From the NCBI GenBank assembly GCA_036557225.1, contig DATBHX010000142.1:1-64000 (forward strand): a DNA stretch of 64,000 bases, given 5' to 3'. The notes beneath the pieces are model-generated. The model did no database searches and was not told the DNA's origin. It saw nothing but the letters and a program-made list of their open reading frames with translations. The DNA comes from Angelobacter sp036557225 (GTDB lineage Bacteria; Acidobacteriota; Terriglobia; Terriglobales; Acidobacteriaceae). Of this stretch, positions 16,277 through 25,447 are shown piece by piece (position 1 is the first letter of the stretch; each line of letters begins with the position of its first letter). The position numbers and the translations under genes were made by a program.

Positions 16277-17779
16277 TTAGAGAGCTCGCACAAATTCTTC
16301 CGTCCTCTCCTTAACGCTCTTCACGTGCACGGGCAGCTCGAGCTTGCTTCCTTCTTCAATCACGGGAATCAGCCTATTGAAGTCCGGCCCTGAATGCGAA
16401 CCAATCAGCATGATCCGTACGGGATGAAACAGGTCTTTCCCTTTCGCTCCCGTCTCCGCCTTGATTTCATCCATGATCGCCTTGAACTTTTCCGCCGTCA
16501 GCGGCGATTCGGTCGTCGCACGTTTCGCAAACGCCTCCGCTACAGCTCTTGCTTTCTCGTTCGCGAAGATTTCCGCATTCTCCGGCACAGCCAGCGCCGT
16601 TGTTGCGCCGCCATCAAAAATGATCTTCGCTTTTTCCGGCAGCTGGTCCAGCTTGTCCACGTACGGCGCCAGCAGATCAATGACGCTGTTGCTCCATCCG
16701 CTCACGCTCCCATTCGCTGATGCCGGCAACAAACCCGCGCGCTGCAAGAACCCTGCGCCCAGCTGATGAATTCTCTCCGGCCGGCTCTGCTTGATGTAGT
16801 GCCGGTTGAGCCAATGAAGCTTCTCCGTATCGAACACTGCTGGCGAAGGCGTCACGCGCTCCAGGGAAAATTCCTTGATCAATTCATCTTTAGGAAAGAT
16901 CTCGCGATCGCCGCCGCTCGGCGCCCAGCCCAGCAGCGCCAGATAATTCATCAGCGCCTCGGGTAGTATCCCCATCTCGCGGAAGTTCGCCACCGACGTG
17001 GCTCCATGACGCTTTGACAGCCTGCCTCCATCCGGCCCCAGGATGGTCGAGAGGTGGGCGAACTCCGGCACCGGCAGCCCCAGAGCCTCATAGACCGCCA
17101 CCTGCTTCGGCGTGTTGGAGATGTGATCATCGCCGCGGATCACATGCGTGATCTTCATATCCGCATCGTCGATCACCACCACGTAGTTGTAGATCGGCAT
17201 GCCGCTCGAGCGCACGATGATCGGATCGCTCACCACTTCGTGCGAGAACTCCACCTCACCGCGCACAATGTCGTGAAAACGGATCGGGCGCTCCGGAATC
17301 TTCAGCCGAATCGCAGCCGCTTCGCCCGCGGCGCGCCTCCGTTCTGCCTCTGCTGGATCCATCTTCCGGCACTTGCCGGAGTAAATCGGCTGCCGCTGCT
17401 CCTTGAGCGCTTGCTCGCGCTCGTGCTCCAGCTCTTCCGCGGAGCAGAAGCAGTAATACGCTTTGCCTTCTTTGATCAGCCGCTCCGCGTACCCGCGATA
17501 CACTTCCATCTTGTCCGACTGCCGGTACGGCGGATACGGTCCACCCACGTCCGGGCCTTCGTCCCAGTCCAGCCCCAGCCACTTCAGGTCTTCCATCAGC
17601 TGGGCCTCGTAGCGGGCTTCGCTGCGCTCCAGGTCCGTGTCTTCAATCCGCAGGATGAACGTGCCGCCCTTTTGCCGCGCAAACAACCAGTTGAACAGTG
17701 CCGTGCGCACGTTTCCAATATGCAGCTGCCCCGTGGGCGACGGAGCAAAACGCACGCGCACCTTATCGTTTCCAGCCAT
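16277..17779 (-). CDS. gltX: glutamyl-tRNA synthetase
   Basis: 500 residues, full length. Class I signature APSPTGQLHIGNVRTALFNW near the start (HIGH-type HIGN at 20-23) and the KMSKS-type LSKRHGA near residue 255 are both present. The C-terminal anticodon-binding helical domain ends KSVKERTEEFVRAL. It charges tRNA-Glu in the cytosol. Whether it is discriminating or also makes Glu-tRNA-Gln cannot be seen here; the presence of asnS at 55921 argues the Asn route is direct. ATG at 17779 precedes GNDKVRVRFAPSP. The upstream region holds a dispersed repeat. Confidence 0.97.
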   Translation of the reverse strand: MAGNDKVRVRFAPSPTGQLHIGNVRTALFNWLFARQKGGTFILRIEDTDLERSEARYEAQLMEDLKWLGLDWDEGPDVGGPYPPYRQSDKMEVYRGYAERLIKEGKAYYCFCSAEELEHEREQALKEQRQPIYSGKCRKMDPAEAERRRAAGEAAAIRLKIPERPIRFHDIVRGEVEFSHEVVSDPIIVRSSGMPIYNYVVVIDDADMKITHVIRGDDHISNTPKQVAVYEALGLPVPEFAHLSTILGPDGGRLSKRHGATSVANFREMGILPEALMNYLALLGWAPSGGDREIFPKDELIKEFSLERVTPSPAVFDTEKLHWLNRHYIKQSRPERIHQLGAGFLQRAGLLPASANGSVSGWSNSVIDLLAPYVDKLDQLPEKAKIIFDGGATTALAVPENAEIFANEKARAVAEAFAKRATTESPLTAEKFKAIMDEIKAETGAKGKDLFHPVRIMLIGSHSGPDFNRLIPVIEEGSKLELPVHVKSVKERTEEFVRAL

Positions 17780-17859
17780 ATCTTGATGGTAACAAAATCA
17801 CGCTTAAACCGAAGGCTGCTAGTCGCTGAAGTTACAAGTCGTCCGCATCTATAAAAACG

Positions 17860-17972
17860 TCGTCATCCCGACGGCCGTTTAGCAAGCGCGCGCCGTCATC
17901 AGCGCGCGAACCGGGGCCCCCGACACGCGCGTTTTTCGCGTGCTGGGGTGGAAGTAGGACGGAGGGACCTTG
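17860..17972. repeat. dispersed TCATCCCGA...GAGGGACC repeat, long version
   Basis: Begins CGTCATCCCGACGGCCGTTT, core AAGCGCGCGCCGTCATCAGC, an extra insert with CCCCCGACACGCGCG, and ends GGACGGAGGGACCTTG. The first half is almost identical to 41562-41630. It fills most of the spacer between gltX and the CPA2 gene, which are divergent. Confidence 0.75.
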
Positions 17973-18077
17973 TGCTTGCTTTTTGTCGAAGTCCAAAACC
18001 ATACCCGCGGCAACACCTGCTGCTCAGCTTTCATCTCACTCCTAGCAAGCCGCGCGGAGAACCATTCGGACTCAAAA

Positions 18078-19376
18078 ATGCCAGCCAACGCCCTCGGGCC
18101 ACTCATTTTATTTCTAGCACTTCTTCTCACTGCGGCGCACCTGCTCGGATACCTCTTCGCCCGCCTGCGCCAGCCGCGCGTGATCGGCGAAATCCTGGCC
18201 GGCATTCTGCTCGGGCCGTTCGTCCTGGGCAAACTGCCTGCGTACAACAACCTGCTCCAGTTGAACGTCGCCGCCGAACCCAAGAAAGCCGCCCTCGATC
18301 TGCTCTACCAGCTCGGCTTGCTGCTGTTGATGTTTCTCTCCGGTGCTGAGACCAAAGCGCTCTTCCAGAAACACGAGCGCAAACAGATCGCCTGGCTCGC
18401 CTCTGTAGGGACCGTGCTGCCATTCTTCGTTATGCTCGGGCTGGCCTCGCTGATTCCACTCGGCTGGTTCATGGGCGACAAGCAGAATCGCACCTCGCTC
18501 GTTCTGGTCATGGGCATCGCCGTCGCTGTGACGTCAATCCCCGTCATCTCGCGCATCTTTTTCGATCTCAAAATCCTGCACACGCGTTTCGCCCGCCTAG
18601 TGCTTGGCGTGGCTGTCCTTGAAGATATCGGCCTCTGGGCAGTGTTGGCCGTGGCCACGGCCCTGGCCACTTCCGTGGGTATGCCGCAAAAATCCATCGC
18701 CCTGCACATCACGCTGACCATCATCTATTTCGCTCTCGGTCTCACCCTGGCTCCGCGCGCCACCAAGCGCATCTCCAAGTCGCGTTTCAACATGCTGGCC
18801 AGCAACTCGCCGGTGACGTTTACCCTGCTCATCGTCTTCGGCTATGTTGCCGTCGCCGGGCTGCTCGACGTAAATCTCGTCTTCGCCGCGTTTCTCGCCG
18901 GCTTCGCCGTCTCGCGCAAGCGCCTGGGCGACGCGCTGGAAACGATCTCCCGCTTCTCTTTCGCGCTCTTTATTCCTGTCTATTTCGCGCTGGTGGGCTA
19001 CCGCCTCATCTTCGGCAAATCATTCTCCCTCACCATGCTGCTTGCATTTCTCGGCGGCGCCTGTGTGTTGAAACTGATCTCGGTCGCGCTGGGCGCGCGC
19101 CTTGCCGGCTTCCGCGGACTGGATATCGTCAATCTCGCTGTCGCCACCAACGCCCGCGGTGGCCCCGGCATTGTGTTGGCCAGTGTGGCTTACGAAGCAG
19201 GCATCATCAGCGCTGCCTTTTATACCACCCTGGTTCTTGTGGCTGTACTCACATCACAGGCTGCGGGCGCATGGCTGGAATTTGTTCTGCGGAAAGGCTG
19301 GCCGCTGCTCTCGGCCGACTCCGCAGCAACGGCATCAGCGGCCGGCGAGAAAGCGCCTGAGCATCTTGCAGCCTAG
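18078..19376 (+). CDS. CPA2-family monovalent cation/proton antiporter
   Basis: 432 residues from ATG at 18078, where the first membrane helix begins (ALGPLILFLALLLTAAHLLGY); the open frame continues to 17970 but through repeat DNA. About 12 transmembrane helices. Signature segments: RQPRVIGEILAGILLGP in the first inverted repeat and NARGGPGIVLASVAYEAG near the end, as in KefB/GerN/NapA-like antiporters. There is no C-terminal RCK domain, so it is a bare transporter exchanging Na+ or K+ for H+ across the inner membrane. Monocistronic; the RDD gene converges on it. Confidence 0.9.
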   Translation: MPANALGPLILFLALLLTAAHLLGYLFARLRQPRVIGEILAGILLGPFVLGKLPAYNNLLQLNVAAEPKKAALDLLYQLGLLLLMFLSGAETKALFQKHERKQIAWLASVGTVLPFFVMLGLASLIPLGWFMGDKQNRTSLVLVMGIAVAVTSIPVISRIFFDLKILHTRFARLVLGVAVLEDIGLWAVLAVATALATSVGMPQKSIALHITLTIIYFALGLTLAPRATKRISKSRFNMLASNSPVTFTLLIVFGYVAVAGLLDVNLVFAAFLAGFAVSRKRLGDALETISRFSFALFIPVYFALVGYRLIFGKSFSLTMLLAFLGGACVLKLISVALGARLAGFRGLDIVNLAVATNARGGPGIVLASVAYEAGIISAAFYTTLVLVAVLTSQAAGAWLEFVLRKGWPLLSADSAATASAAGEKAPEHLAA

Positions 19377-19377
19377 T

Positions 19378-19403
19378 TAGCAATCAGCGATCAGCATTCA
19401 GCC
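19378..19403. repeat. dispersed GCAATCAGCGATCAGCATTC repeat
   Basis: Inverse orientation to the copy at 19443-19470. Lies at the junction of the CPA2 and RDD genes and provides the last codons and stop of the RDD frame. Confidence 0.6.
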
Positions 19404-20502
19404 AGCCTTCACACACTCTACTCCCACTCACGCCGTTCCAAGGACTGAATGCTGACTGCTGAACGCTGCTTTTCAGATACGTCTGGCTGATCCGGTCATG
19501 CCAGCCCAGCCGGTCTTCGTCGAAAAACGCCCAAAAATATCCCAGGCCGATGGCAAATCCGGAGAGCGCACTGGCCAGTGCACGCGAGCGTCGCGCCGTG
19601 AGCGACACGGGCTTGCCTTCAAACGTACACAGCTCAAGCTGCGCCAGTTTCATGCCCGGCGTTCGCCGTCCATAGATAAGGAACAAATACTGAAAAGCCA
19701 TCCAGAGCACTCCGCCCACCGCCAGCGCGCAAGCCACGAGCAAACGTGACTTCGGCGTCTCCTCGGCCAGCTCAAGGAATGTCAGTGCGCACAAGGCGCT
19801 GGCAATGAAAACGATCGCGGCATCCACCAGTCCTGCGGCGGCTCGTTGGCTCAGTGGTGCGGCCTGTGGAATGACATCAAGCTCCTCCGTAAGCCGGCTG
19901 GTCTCAGGTTCCAGATGTATATCGTCAAAGCTCGGCAGCAACTGCATCTGCTCGGCCGGCGCCGGGGACGCAAGCGGCGCCATCTCCGTCTCCACCACAA
20001 AGTCGCTTTCGTTAAAACCGCTTTCGACCTCCGGAGCGTCCAGGATTCTCGGGGCTTCGAGCGCCGGCGCAGACAGCTCATCCAGCCTTACCTCCTCCAC
20101 TGCAGGGGGCTGTGCGACCGCGGGACGGGGAAAGCGTATGATCTTTGGCGCATCCGGCTTCACCACGATTTCCGCGAACCGCTGCGGTGGTGGAGGCAGC
20201 GGATGGCCCGCCGGTTGACTAAACGAATATGGTTCTTCCGTAGTGAAGTCCAGTTCCAGCGCATTGGCATCGCCGGGTTTGCGACGACGCTGCCGGTGCT
20301 GCTGCACGCGCGAGACTACTTCCTGCCGCCACGACGGATCACCCGGCGACTGGTTCGCACGGGCTGTACTCGGCTCGCCGATCGCAGAACCAGGTGAAGA
20401 TATTTCCTGCCTGCTCTCCGCAGCCTGGGGATCAACTGTGACGGAAGAATTCCTCGAGCCATGGGCGCAAGGCTGCGTCTTACCGCAAACGGGGCAAGTC
20501 AT
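19384..20502 (-). CDS. zinc-ribbon and RDD-domain membrane protein
   Basis: 372 residues. The N-terminus MTCPVCGKTQPCAHGS is a short Cys motif. A long low-complexity acidic/Pro linker follows (~20-215). The C-terminal half is an RDD domain with three hydrophobic helices (LSQRAAAGLVDAAIVFI, LLVACALAVGGVLWMAFQYL, ALSGFAIGLGYFWAFF) and the Arg...Asp-Asp signature (AAGLVDA; DEDRLGWHDRISQTYL). RDD proteins sit in the inner membrane; a few are linked to transport or vesicle formation, most are unknown. The last ~28 residues after TYLKSS are encoded by dispersed repeats (19443-19470, 19378-19403), an apparent random extension. Confidence 0.85.
   Translation of the reverse strand: MTCPVCGKTQPCAHGSRNSSVTVDPQAAESRQEISSPGSAIGEPSTARANQSPGDPSWRQEVVSRVQQHRQRRRKPGDANALELDFTTEEPYSFSQPAGHPLPPPPQRFAEIVVKPDAPKIIRFPRPAVAQPPAVEEVRLDELSAPALEAPRILDAPEVESGFNESDFVVETEMAPLASPAPAEQMQLLPSFDDIHLEPETSRLTEELDVIPQAAPLSQRAAAGLVDAAIVFIASALCALTFLELAEETPKSRLLVACALAVGGVLWMAFQYLFLIYGRRTPGMKLAQLELCTFEGKPVSLTARRSRALASALSGFAIGLGYFWAFFDEDRLGWHDRISQTYLKSSVQQSAFSPWNGVSGSRVCEGWLNADR
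19443..19470. repeat. dispersed CTGAATGCTGACTGCTGAAC repeat inside RDD 3' end
   Basis: Same family as 9723-9747 and 52912-52943. Together with 19378-19403 it makes an inverted pair 40 bp apart and encodes the tail of the RDD protein. Confidence 0.6.
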
Positions 20503-20608
20503 CGAGGGGTTCTTGGAGTTTCGCCAGATGTGGGATACCGCCGCCTACCGCAGAGTTTTTGCTTTCTAAAACTCTGCCGTGTTACCTTGCCCAGTCTGGG
20601 TCTAAGGC

Positions 20609-23347
20609 ATGCGTTCCCAACACAACTTAGTTATCACAGCGGCATTGCTTTGTCACCTGTTTGCCACTGTTCCCCTAGTGACAAGCCAGGCGCGGCCTGA
20701 GCCGCCCATGGAAGCGCAGCAATCTGTTCCCACTTCGCCGAGCCCCGGCCAGATTCCAACTCCCACGCCCACGCCTACTCCTGCGCCAACGCCGGCGCCC
20801 ACGCCGCTCGCGACGCCAACTCCCGCGTCAACCGTCGGCAATTGTCATTCCGTCATCACTTCGCCGCCGCAGCCGAAAGAGACGCAGAAACCTGGATCGG
20901 CGAAAGGCCCCGTGACCAGCGCGCAGGCGGCCCAGAAAAAACAGAACCTGTCGATCAGCGCAGAAACTCCCGTGATCATCGATGCCGACGAATGCGATAA
21001 AGCCGGCAACATTTATTCTCTTCACGGAAATATCAAGATCCACTCCGCCGACTACGATTTACGCGGTGACACCGCCACCTTTGACTCCTCCACAGCAGAC
21101 GTCACCGCCAAAGGCAACGTCTCTCTCGATGGCGGCCACCGCGACCTGCATCTCACCGCCACTGAGGCGTACTACAACGTTCGCACGCACACGGGAAAGT
21201 TCTACAACGTGCACGGCTCAACCGGCGCCCGCTTCAAAGGCCGCAGTGTCACGCTCACCTCTTCCAGTCCGATTTCTTTTACCGGCAAGTACGTGGAGCA
21301 AACCGGGCCGGACGAATACGTTCTTCATCATGCATCGGTCACGTCCTGTGAGCTGCCGCATCCCAAATGGACCTTCAATGCCCAGAAAATTATTCTGCGG
21401 GTTGGGAACTATGCCCGGGTGCGTAATTCGTCGTTCCGTTTGAAAGGTGTGCCCGTTTTCTATCTGCCTTATGTATCGCCGCCGGTGGAGCGGCTGGGGC
21501 GCAAGAGCGGCTTTCTCATTCCCACCTTCGGCACCTCCAGCACCAAGGGCACGGTGATCGGCGATTCGTTCTACTGGGCCATCAATCGCAGCATGGACGC
21601 CACGCTGGGCGGCGAGTATCTCTCCAAGCGCGGCTGGGAGCTGCAGGAAAATTTCCGCGCCCGTCCGAGCGAAAAATCCTTTCTCAACCTCAACTATTTC
21701 GGCGTGATTGATCGCGGCATTACCACCACCAGCATCACCGCTAAGGGGCTCCAAACCACCACCACTCCACAGGGCGGCGAGGACGTAAAGCTCAACGCAG
21801 AAACTATATTTCCCGCGAACATCCGCGGCGTTGCTTCCATTGAATATCTCAGCTCGTTTGTCTTCCGCCTGGCCTTTACTGAAAATTTCTCTCAAGCGGT
21901 TGACTCTGAAGTGAAATCAAGCGTCTTTGCCACCAAGAGCATTCAGGGGTTCTCTTTCAATACATACCTTGCTCGCTATCAGAATTTTCAAAGCACCACC
22001 GCTGACGACGTAGTTACCATTCTGCATACGCCTGCAGTTGAGTTCACCGGCGTTGACCGTCCCATCTTCCACACCCCGGTGTATTGGTCGTATGACGTTG
22101 CTGCGGAAGGCGTGCGCCGCAGTGATCCTCTACTCGCTCCGACCGTGTCTGGTTTGGTTACGCCAGGCATCGTTGGCCGGTTTGACGTGGACCCGGACAT
22201 TAATCTGCCTCTTTTCTTCAAAGGCTGGACCTTCCGGCCTGAAGTCCAACTGCGCAATACCGTCTATTCTCAGCAACAACTGCCCACGGTTGTGCCAAAT
22301 CCTCCCAACCCGCCGGTGAATGCTGATGTCGATGTGAAGAATGTGCTCAACCGCCGTTCCATTGCCACTACGGTTGAGCTGCGCCCGCCGGCGCTGTCGC
22401 GAATCTTCGATCACACCGTTGCCGGCCGCAAGCTCAAGCACACCATCGAACCGCGATTGGTCTATCGCTACACCAATGGCATTGAGAATTTTTCCCACAT
22501 CATCCGTTTCGATTTCCGCGATATTCTCAGCAACACCAATGAAGTGGAGGCCGGCCTCACGCAGCGCGTGTTCCTGAAGCGCGAGCACGCCGGCTGCAAT
22601 GACGAACCCACTCCTGCCCCGGCCGGGACCGCAGCCCAGGTCATTCCAGCCGCTCCCTGCGTCCCCGCGGGCGCCGACGAGTTCGTGACCTGGGAAGTCA
22701 AAATGAAGTATTTCGCCGATCCCACCTTCGGCGGCGCCGTCCAGAACGGAACGCGCAACGTCTTCACCACGTCAGTGAACTTCACCGGGATCGCCTTCAT
22801 TACGGATCCACGGCGCTTTTCTCCCGTGGTTTCTCGCTTTCGCATACGCACCAGCGCCAACAGTGACCTGGAGTGGCAGCTCGACTATGACACCAAGAAG
22901 GGCCGCATCAACTCCAGCACGCTCTACGCCGGATATCACTTTGGCGACTGGTTTGTAGGCGCCAGTCATGCCTATCTGCAGGTGCCGGGCGAAATCGTCA
23001 CCGATCCCACCAAGGGAACGGTGCTTCCCGTTTGCCCTCCGCATGTCATCAGCCAGTTCCCCTGCGTCGCGCCACTGTTTGACCAGTTACGCGGCCAGCT
23101 GGGTTATGGCAGCCCCACCAAGAGGGGCTGGAGCGCTGCCGCCAATGTCGGTATCGACCGCGAGTTCAACCTGCTCCAATACTCAGCCGCTCAAACCTCC
23201 TATAACTGGGATTGTTGTGGGCTGAGCTTCGAATATCGCCGCTTCTCACTCCCCGCCGTCCGCAATGAGAATCAGTACCGCTTTGCGTTCACGTTGGCCA
23301 ACATCGGCTCATTCGGTAACCTGAAACGCCAGGAAAGACTCTTTTAA
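20609..23347 (+). CDS. lptD: LPS-assembly outer-membrane protein LptD
   Basis: 912 residues. Signal peptide (1-27), then a Pro/Thr/Ala repeat (about residues 50-72, PTPTPTPTPAPTPAPTP), an OstA/LptA-like periplasmic jellyroll (~115-260; ADYDLRGDTATFDSSTADVTA, ATEAYYNVRTHTGKFYNV) and a long C-terminal beta-barrel beginning near VFYLPYVSPPVERLGRKSGFL, a hallmark of LptD. It inserts lipopolysaccharide into the outer leaflet together with LptE. E. coli LptD is ~784 residues; the extra length is linker and loops. Divergent from the RDD gene. The start has a weak AAGG only 1-5 nt away, but the signal peptide fixes it. Confidence 0.9.
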   Translation: MRSQHNLVITAALLCHLFATVPLVTSQARPEPPMEAQQSVPTSPSPGQIPTPTPTPTPAPTPAPTPLATPTPASTVGNCHSVITSPPQPKETQKPGSAKGPVTSAQAAQKKQNLSISAETPVIIDADECDKAGNIYSLHGNIKIHSADYDLRGDTATFDSSTADVTAKGNVSLDGGHRDLHLTATEAYYNVRTHTGKFYNVHGSTGARFKGRSVTLTSSSPISFTGKYVEQTGPDEYVLHHASVTSCELPHPKWTFNAQKIILRVGNYARVRNSSFRLKGVPVFYLPYVSPPVERLGRKSGFLIPTFGTSSTKGTVIGDSFYWAINRSMDATLGGEYLSKRGWELQENFRARPSEKSFLNLNYFGVIDRGITTTSITAKGLQTTTTPQGGEDVKLNAETIFPANIRGVASIEYLSSFVFRLAFTENFSQAVDSEVKSSVFATKSIQGFSFNTYLARYQNFQSTTADDVVTILHTPAVEFTGVDRPIFHTPVYWSYDVAAEGVRRSDPLLAPTVSGLVTPGIVGRFDVDPDINLPLFFKGWTFRPEVQLRNTVYSQQQLPTVVPNPPNPPVNADVDVKNVLNRRSIATTVELRPPALSRIFDHTVAGRKLKHTIEPRLVYRYTNGIENFSHIIRFDFRDILSNTNEVEAGLTQRVFLKREHAGCNDEPTPAPAGTAAQVIPAAPCVPAGADEFVTWEVKMKYFADPTFGGAVQNGTRNVFTTSVNFTGIAFITDPRRFSPVVSRFRIRTSANSDLEWQLDYDTKKGRINSSTLYAGYHFGDWFVGASHAYLQVPGEIVTDPTKGTVLPVCPPHVISQFPCVAPLFDQLRGQLGYGSPTKRGWSAAANVGIDREFNLLQYSAAQTSYNWDCCGLSFEYRRFSLPAVRNENQYRFAFTLANIGSFGNLKRQERLF

Positions 23348-23473
23348 CCACAGAGGACGCAGAGACACACGGAGTTCCAATCTTGCGCTTCGAACCCGAC
23401 TGGCATTTTGAAATTGCAATGCAAGTTTTCGCTTTACCCCTCGGTGCCCTCTGTGTCCTCTGTGGTTAAATAA
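23346..23473. repeat. inverted ACCACAGAGGACNCAGAG repeat between lptD and larE
   Basis: AACCACAGAGGACGCAGAGA at the left and CTCTGTGTCCTCTGTGGTT at the right face each other over ~75 bp, with AAACTTGC-type DNA in the middle. The whole spacer can fold as one large stem-loop. This ACCACAGAGGACACAGAG motif is a known-looking dispersed intergenic repeat of soil bacteria. Confidence 0.75.
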
Positions 23474-23477
23474 GTGA

Positions 23478-24311
23478 ATGGATTTGTCCGCAAAGCAAAC
23501 TCGGCTGGAAGACTCGCTGCGCTCTCTCGGGCGTACCCTGGTCGCTTACTCCGGTGGCGTCGATTCGGCTTACCTGGCCTGGACGGCGCACAAGGCCCTT
23601 GGCCAGGACATGCTTGCGGTCATCGCCGATTCACCCAGCCTCGCCCGGACGCAGCTGCAAGATGCTCTGGCCTTCGCCCGGGAGCAGGCAATTCCTGTCG
23701 AAGTTATCCAGACCTCGGAGATGGACCGCCCGGAGTATCTCCGTAATGATCGCCAGCGCTGCTTTCACTGCAAAGACGAGCTGTTTCACGCGATGGAAGC
23801 TTTTGCCGCGGAGCGCGGCTTTCGCTCAATTACGTACGGCGTCAACGTGGACGACCAGGGTGATTTTCGCCCCGGCCAGGCGGCCGCGCGCCAACACCAC
23901 GTGGCCACACCATTGCTTGATGCGGGCTTGACCAAGGCCGAAATCCGCCAGCTTGCCGCGCAGGCAGGCTTGCGCGTATGGGACAAACCAGCCTCGGCCT
24001 GCCTATCTTCTCGGATTGAATACGGCCGGCCCGTGACCCGTGAAGCGCTCTCTGCCGTCGAGCGTGGAGAAGAAGCCCTGCACCAGCTTGGCTTTCGCCA
24101 GGTCCGTGTACGCCATCATGGCGAGATCGCGCGGATAGAGATCGCCCGGGACGAAATGCAGCGCGCCCTCTCCCCGGAGATGTTTTCCGAGTTCACCCGC
24201 ATTTTCAAGTCGCTGGGCTTCACCTTTGTCACCCTCGATACGGAAGGGTTTCGCTCCGGTTCCATGAACTCTGCCAAAACGCCCCAGCCCCTTATCAAGC
24301 TTATCTCTTAG
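23478..24311 (+). CDS. larE: LarE-type ATP-dependent sulfur transferase
   Basis: 277 residues, usual length. PP-loop ATP pyrophosphatase motif AYSGGVDSAYLAW near 23-35, the RCFHCKDELF segment near 96, and PASACLSSRI with the cysteine (near 174) that LarE proteins sacrifice to supply sulfur. LarE puts sulfur on the pyridinium dicarboxylate of the nickel-pincer nucleotide cofactor of lactate racemase and relatives. larB and larC, needed for the same cofactor, are not in this window. So either the cofactor genes are scattered or the protein serves another thiolation. ATG at 23478 follows the inverted repeat directly. Confidence 0.9.
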   Translation: MDLSAKQTRLEDSLRSLGRTLVAYSGGVDSAYLAWTAHKALGQDMLAVIADSPSLARTQLQDALAFAREQAIPVEVIQTSEMDRPEYLRNDRQRCFHCKDELFHAMEAFAAERGFRSITYGVNVDDQGDFRPGQAAARQHHVATPLLDAGLTKAEIRQLAAQAGLRVWDKPASACLSSRIEYGRPVTREALSAVERGEEALHQLGFRQVRVRHHGEIARIEIARDEMQRALSPEMFSEFTRIFKSLGFTFVTLDTEGFRSGSMNSAKTPQPLIKLIS

Positions 24312-24372
24312 GCATCTGGGCGGCCCTTCGTGAGATAATCGGAAAGTAATTTTCGAACGAGGGTGGTTGATT

Positions 24373-25389
24373 TTGGCTAGATTTGGCGGCATTTTCCTTA
24401 GCATCTTTCTTTTTACGTTTTTGACGGCTCAACTGGGCGCTGCCCAGAGCGCGACCGCGCCTGCGAAGAAGAAAACCGGCGCTACCGCCGCAGACACCAA
24501 GACAGACTCCGGCAAGTCTGCCCCTGAAGCTGCCAAACCCGCCGCCAAGACCGAGGATATGCCTCCGTTGACCCCGGAGATCACGCACCGCATCGTCACC
24601 GAAGTGCGCTCGCGCTACCAGGTACCGCCGCAAATCAACATCACGGTCTCCAATCCAAGAGCCGGCAAGTTTCCCGGCTATGACGATATGACCATCACCT
24701 TGTCCGGGGCCGGGCGCAGCAGCCCGCACGAGTTCCTCATCTCCAAGGACAGAAAAACTCTGGCCCAGCTGGAAACCATCGATATTTCCCAGGACCTGAT
24801 GACCAAAATCGATGTCAAGGGCCGCCCAGTCAGAGGCAATCCTGACGCCAAGGTCACCATCGTCAACTATGACGATTTTCAGTGCCCGTTCTGCTCCCGC
24901 ATGCACGCAACGCTATTCCCCAATGTGTTCAAGGACTATGCCGACAAAGTCCGCGTGATTTACAAGGATTATCCTCTGGTGGAGATCCATCCCTGGGCCA
25001 TGCGCGCTGCCGTTGACGGCAATTGCCTGGGCGCTCAGAACAATCAGGCCTACTGGGACTTTGCCGACTACGTCCACGCCAATCAGAAGACCATCTCCGG
25101 CAAGGCGCCCAGTGACGCTTACGCGAACCTGGATAACGCCGCGAAAGACCAGGCGCAAAAACACCAGCTGGATCAGGACAAGCTTCTTGCCTGCGTGCAA
25201 AAACAGGATGAATCGGCGGTGCGCGCCTCCATGGCGGAAGGCGACAAGCTTGGTGTTGATTCCACTCCCACGCTTTTTGTCAATGGGGAGAGATTCACCG
25301 GCCTGATTCCGGAGCAGGATTTCCGCGCTGCACTGGACCGGGCTTTGCACGAGGCTGGGCAAGAGGCCCCCACAAGCGCTAAAAAGTAG
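24373..25389 (+). CDS. secreted DsbA-family thiol oxidoreductase
   Basis: About 338 residues. TTG at 24373 is preferred over TTG at 24367 because GAGGG (24359-24363) is then 9 nt away. N-terminal signal (FGGIFLSIFLFTFLTAQLGA), a Lys/Ala/Pro linker, a small domain (~70-140) and a DsbA/thioredoxin_4 domain with DDFQCPFCSRMH: the active-site CPFC. A cis-Pro follows in the VDSTPTLFVNG segment. It should form or shuffle disulfides in the periplasm. It is followed 58 bp later by a parvulin lipoprotein gene in the same direction, forming an envelope folding pair. Confidence 0.88.
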   Translation: MARFGGIFLSIFLFTFLTAQLGAAQSATAPAKKKTGATAADTKTDSGKSAPEAAKPAAKTEDMPPLTPEITHRIVTEVRSRYQVPPQINITVSNPRAGKFPGYDDMTITLSGAGRSSPHEFLISKDRKTLAQLETIDISQDLMTKIDVKGRPVRGNPDAKVTIVNYDDFQCPFCSRMHATLFPNVFKDYADKVRVIYKDYPLVEIHPWAMRAAVDGNCLGAQNNQAYWDFADYVHANQKTISGKAPSDAYANLDNAAKDQAQKHQLDQDKLLACVQKQDESAVRASMAEGDKLGVDSTPTLFVNGERFTGLIPEQDFRAALDRALHEAGQEAPTSAKK

Positions 25390-25447
25390 TCATGCCGGTG
25401 AAAGTTGGGTATCGTACCTATCTCAAGTTGGCATTGGAGGCGATGGT

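Noticed and set aside
20653..20841. Minus-strand Gly/Val-rich ORF at the lptD start
   Set aside because: Complement of the PTPTPAP repeat in LptD.
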